64,000 nt of DNA. Source: Perca fluviatilis. Its lineage: Eukaryota > Chordata > Actinopteri > Perciformes > Percidae. Shown here piece by piece: positions 62,571-64,000 of this stretch (position 1 is its first letter; each line of letters opens with the position of its first letter). A model generated the notes under the pieces. The model saw nothing but the letters and a program-made list of their open reading frames with translations. It ran no database searches and was not told the DNA's origin. The stretch spans positions 9,398,840 to 9,462,839 of the forward strand of contig NC_053128.1 in assembly GCF_010015445.1 (NCBI RefSeq), read 5' to 3'. Made by a program: the position numbers and the translations under genes.

Positions 62571-62885
62571 AGGCTGATTAATCTGTCAGCCCTATTAATG
62601 CCCTTTTTTAATAATCGGCATCAGCCGATGCCTGCTCTCACAAGGCCGATTAACAGTGAATGTCTGCAGACAGTCTTGTCAGTGTGGCTGCTGTAGAATT
62701 TTTAGTGCTATAATTAAGCACAATACAGACAATAACAGTGTTATGTAAATGTTCATTTAAGCTGAGAAATGTTTGTCTCATTTCTTATTATTTTTAAATT
62801 GTTGTATATTATCAGATGCAAAAAAACGACATCAGCGTGATATCGGCATTATATATCGGCCGTCGGCCGCGCTGCTCTCTAAATA
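62571..62885. mobile_element. hAT-like relic with ATCGGC motifs
   Basis: 'aggctgattaatctgtcagc', 'aataatcggcatcagccgat' and 'tatatcggccgtcggccgc' resemble the two sides of a fish hAT-like element. Ends and flanking duplication were not established. Confidence 0.4.
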
Positions 62886-64000
62886 TTAGCATCAACGTCC
62901 GCCATCGAAAAACCACTAATTTTTATACTGTGTTTATGAACAATATTACTGACTATACCAATCAGCGCCCACTTACAAAGCTCCACCCCCTCCTGTCAGT
63001 AGGGCGTGTACCGTCCCTGTTAGTATTTTAACCTGATTCCTCTTTGCTAGGGAATAAATACATGGGATGTATTTTACTTTAGTATAGAGCACTTTTTCTA
63101 TTCTAACTTAACTTGTTTTCTAATCACAAAAAGAGCCATGTAGCCGACTCTGCATTTCAATGCCCTTTGTGTGATAAATCGCATGGATTCATAAACATCC
63201 CCAGGGCACAGCCTCATGCTGGCTAAAGACATCTCTGATTGTTTACCTCATCACCGTCCACAAAGCCGGCGCTTACGCTTCAGCTGCTCCTTACCCGGCA
63301 GCAAACTGCCTTCCCTGGCTGTGTCTGTACGTTGGTTTTCATCTGGCTAGTATGACTATGATGGATGGCTTATATCACTCCCAGGGCTTTATAATCATCA
63401 CCGCACCAAGATGTCACTTCCTCGCCCTTCAGTTTTGGAGAAAATGAAAGCTTGGCTGTGTAAATGTTACCGCATAGCCTCACTTTCCTGCCGCCTCCTC
63501 TTTTGACGGGATGCTTCATACAAACTTTTTGTTGTTAAATTGTGTGTTGCATTGATGTGGCTCTGCAGCGAGAAGGGACAGTCATAACAGCGATCAGAAA
63601 AATTGACAAAATTAAGGCCAACGTGCAAGTGTGTTAAATGCATTTGGATATACAGTATGTGTTTAAGTTTGGATGATTCCAGGAAAGACTTTGTCTAGAG
63701 GCAAAAGTCCCCCATATCAACACCTCAGCCCTCTCACTGCAGTCTAACGCAGGAGAAAGGTCAGTCCTGCCCTTCTGTTGACATCTGCCTGGTTGGGTTG
63801 AATTTAATTAAAGCCAAGGGGAAAAGGTCATACCTACTGTGATGTCAACACATGAAGGTAACTAGAGAGGCAACTGGACACATTTTAAATTCTGTAATAA
63901 TGCGTTGGAAGTTCACCAAGCATTTGGTAAACACATAATTGAAGTTTCAAATTTGAATAAATGTGTTCAGCCTCACTTACTTTATTCTGTTTTACTCAAA
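62886..64000. other. Intron 3 sequence to the window end
   Basis: No gene, repeat or whirlin exon was found here. I looked for the expected next exon (GDQIL strand of PDZ2) and did not see it. Confidence 0.4.

Noticed and set aside
62886..64000. Search for the next whirlin exon (rest of PDZ2)
   Set aside because: No GDQIL-type strand or matching acceptor was seen; the exon is probably outside the window.

Overview
The window is part of a teleost (probably percomorph) nuclear genome. The only host coding sequence I can support is two internal exons of whirlin (whrn) on the + strand, at 26054-26272 and 47795-47920. The first encodes the end of PDZ1 and the inter-PDZ linker; the second encodes the start of PDZ2. 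Both are phase 0 at each end and have canonical splice sites. Exon 1 is not visible upstream and the next exon is not visible downstream, so about 26 kb of intron 1, all 21.5 kb of intron 2 and about 16 kb of intron 3 fill the rest. The two exons join into one open message: PDZ1 end, linker, PDZ2 start.

The introns are dense with DNA transposons of teleost type. Four Tc1/mariner lineages are present. One copy (2814-4650) carries a nested insert and has an internally deleted sister (46346-47245). Two more (13345-14037 and 28318-29498) share one transposase family. A 1.6 kb copy with long inverted ends sits at 40241-41862, and a short non-autonomous element at 38929-39460. The copy at 42534-44206 has ends from two different families and looks like an in-frame chimera. 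At least ten hAT-like elements are bounded by inverted ends and 8-bp duplications (perfect at 7178, 10972, 15293, 18706, 31849, 44287, 50080 and 60519; one mismatch at 19845, 24242 and 26742). Only one of these, 31849-33927, still encodes a nearly complete hAT transposase.

Nesting is common. A Tc1 lies in a hAT-like element (28173-30395), the coding hAT lies in a second copy of the 24242 family (30456-34004), and three or four elements are stacked at 34112-37435. Other elements are PIF/Harbinger-like (59778-60367), a 2.36 kb foldback element with a 21-bp tandem repeat (53898-56253), and TTTAAA-bounded MITEs (8892-9420, 57895-59094), one holding a 97-residue ORF. LINE (L2-like) 3' ends and one tRNA-derived SINE are minor. 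Long TG/CA microsatellites are frequent; one starts 31 bp after the second whrn exon.

No rRNA, tRNA gene, CRISPR array, retrovirus or second host gene was recognised. Family names for repeats come from remembered consensus and have not been checked by search.
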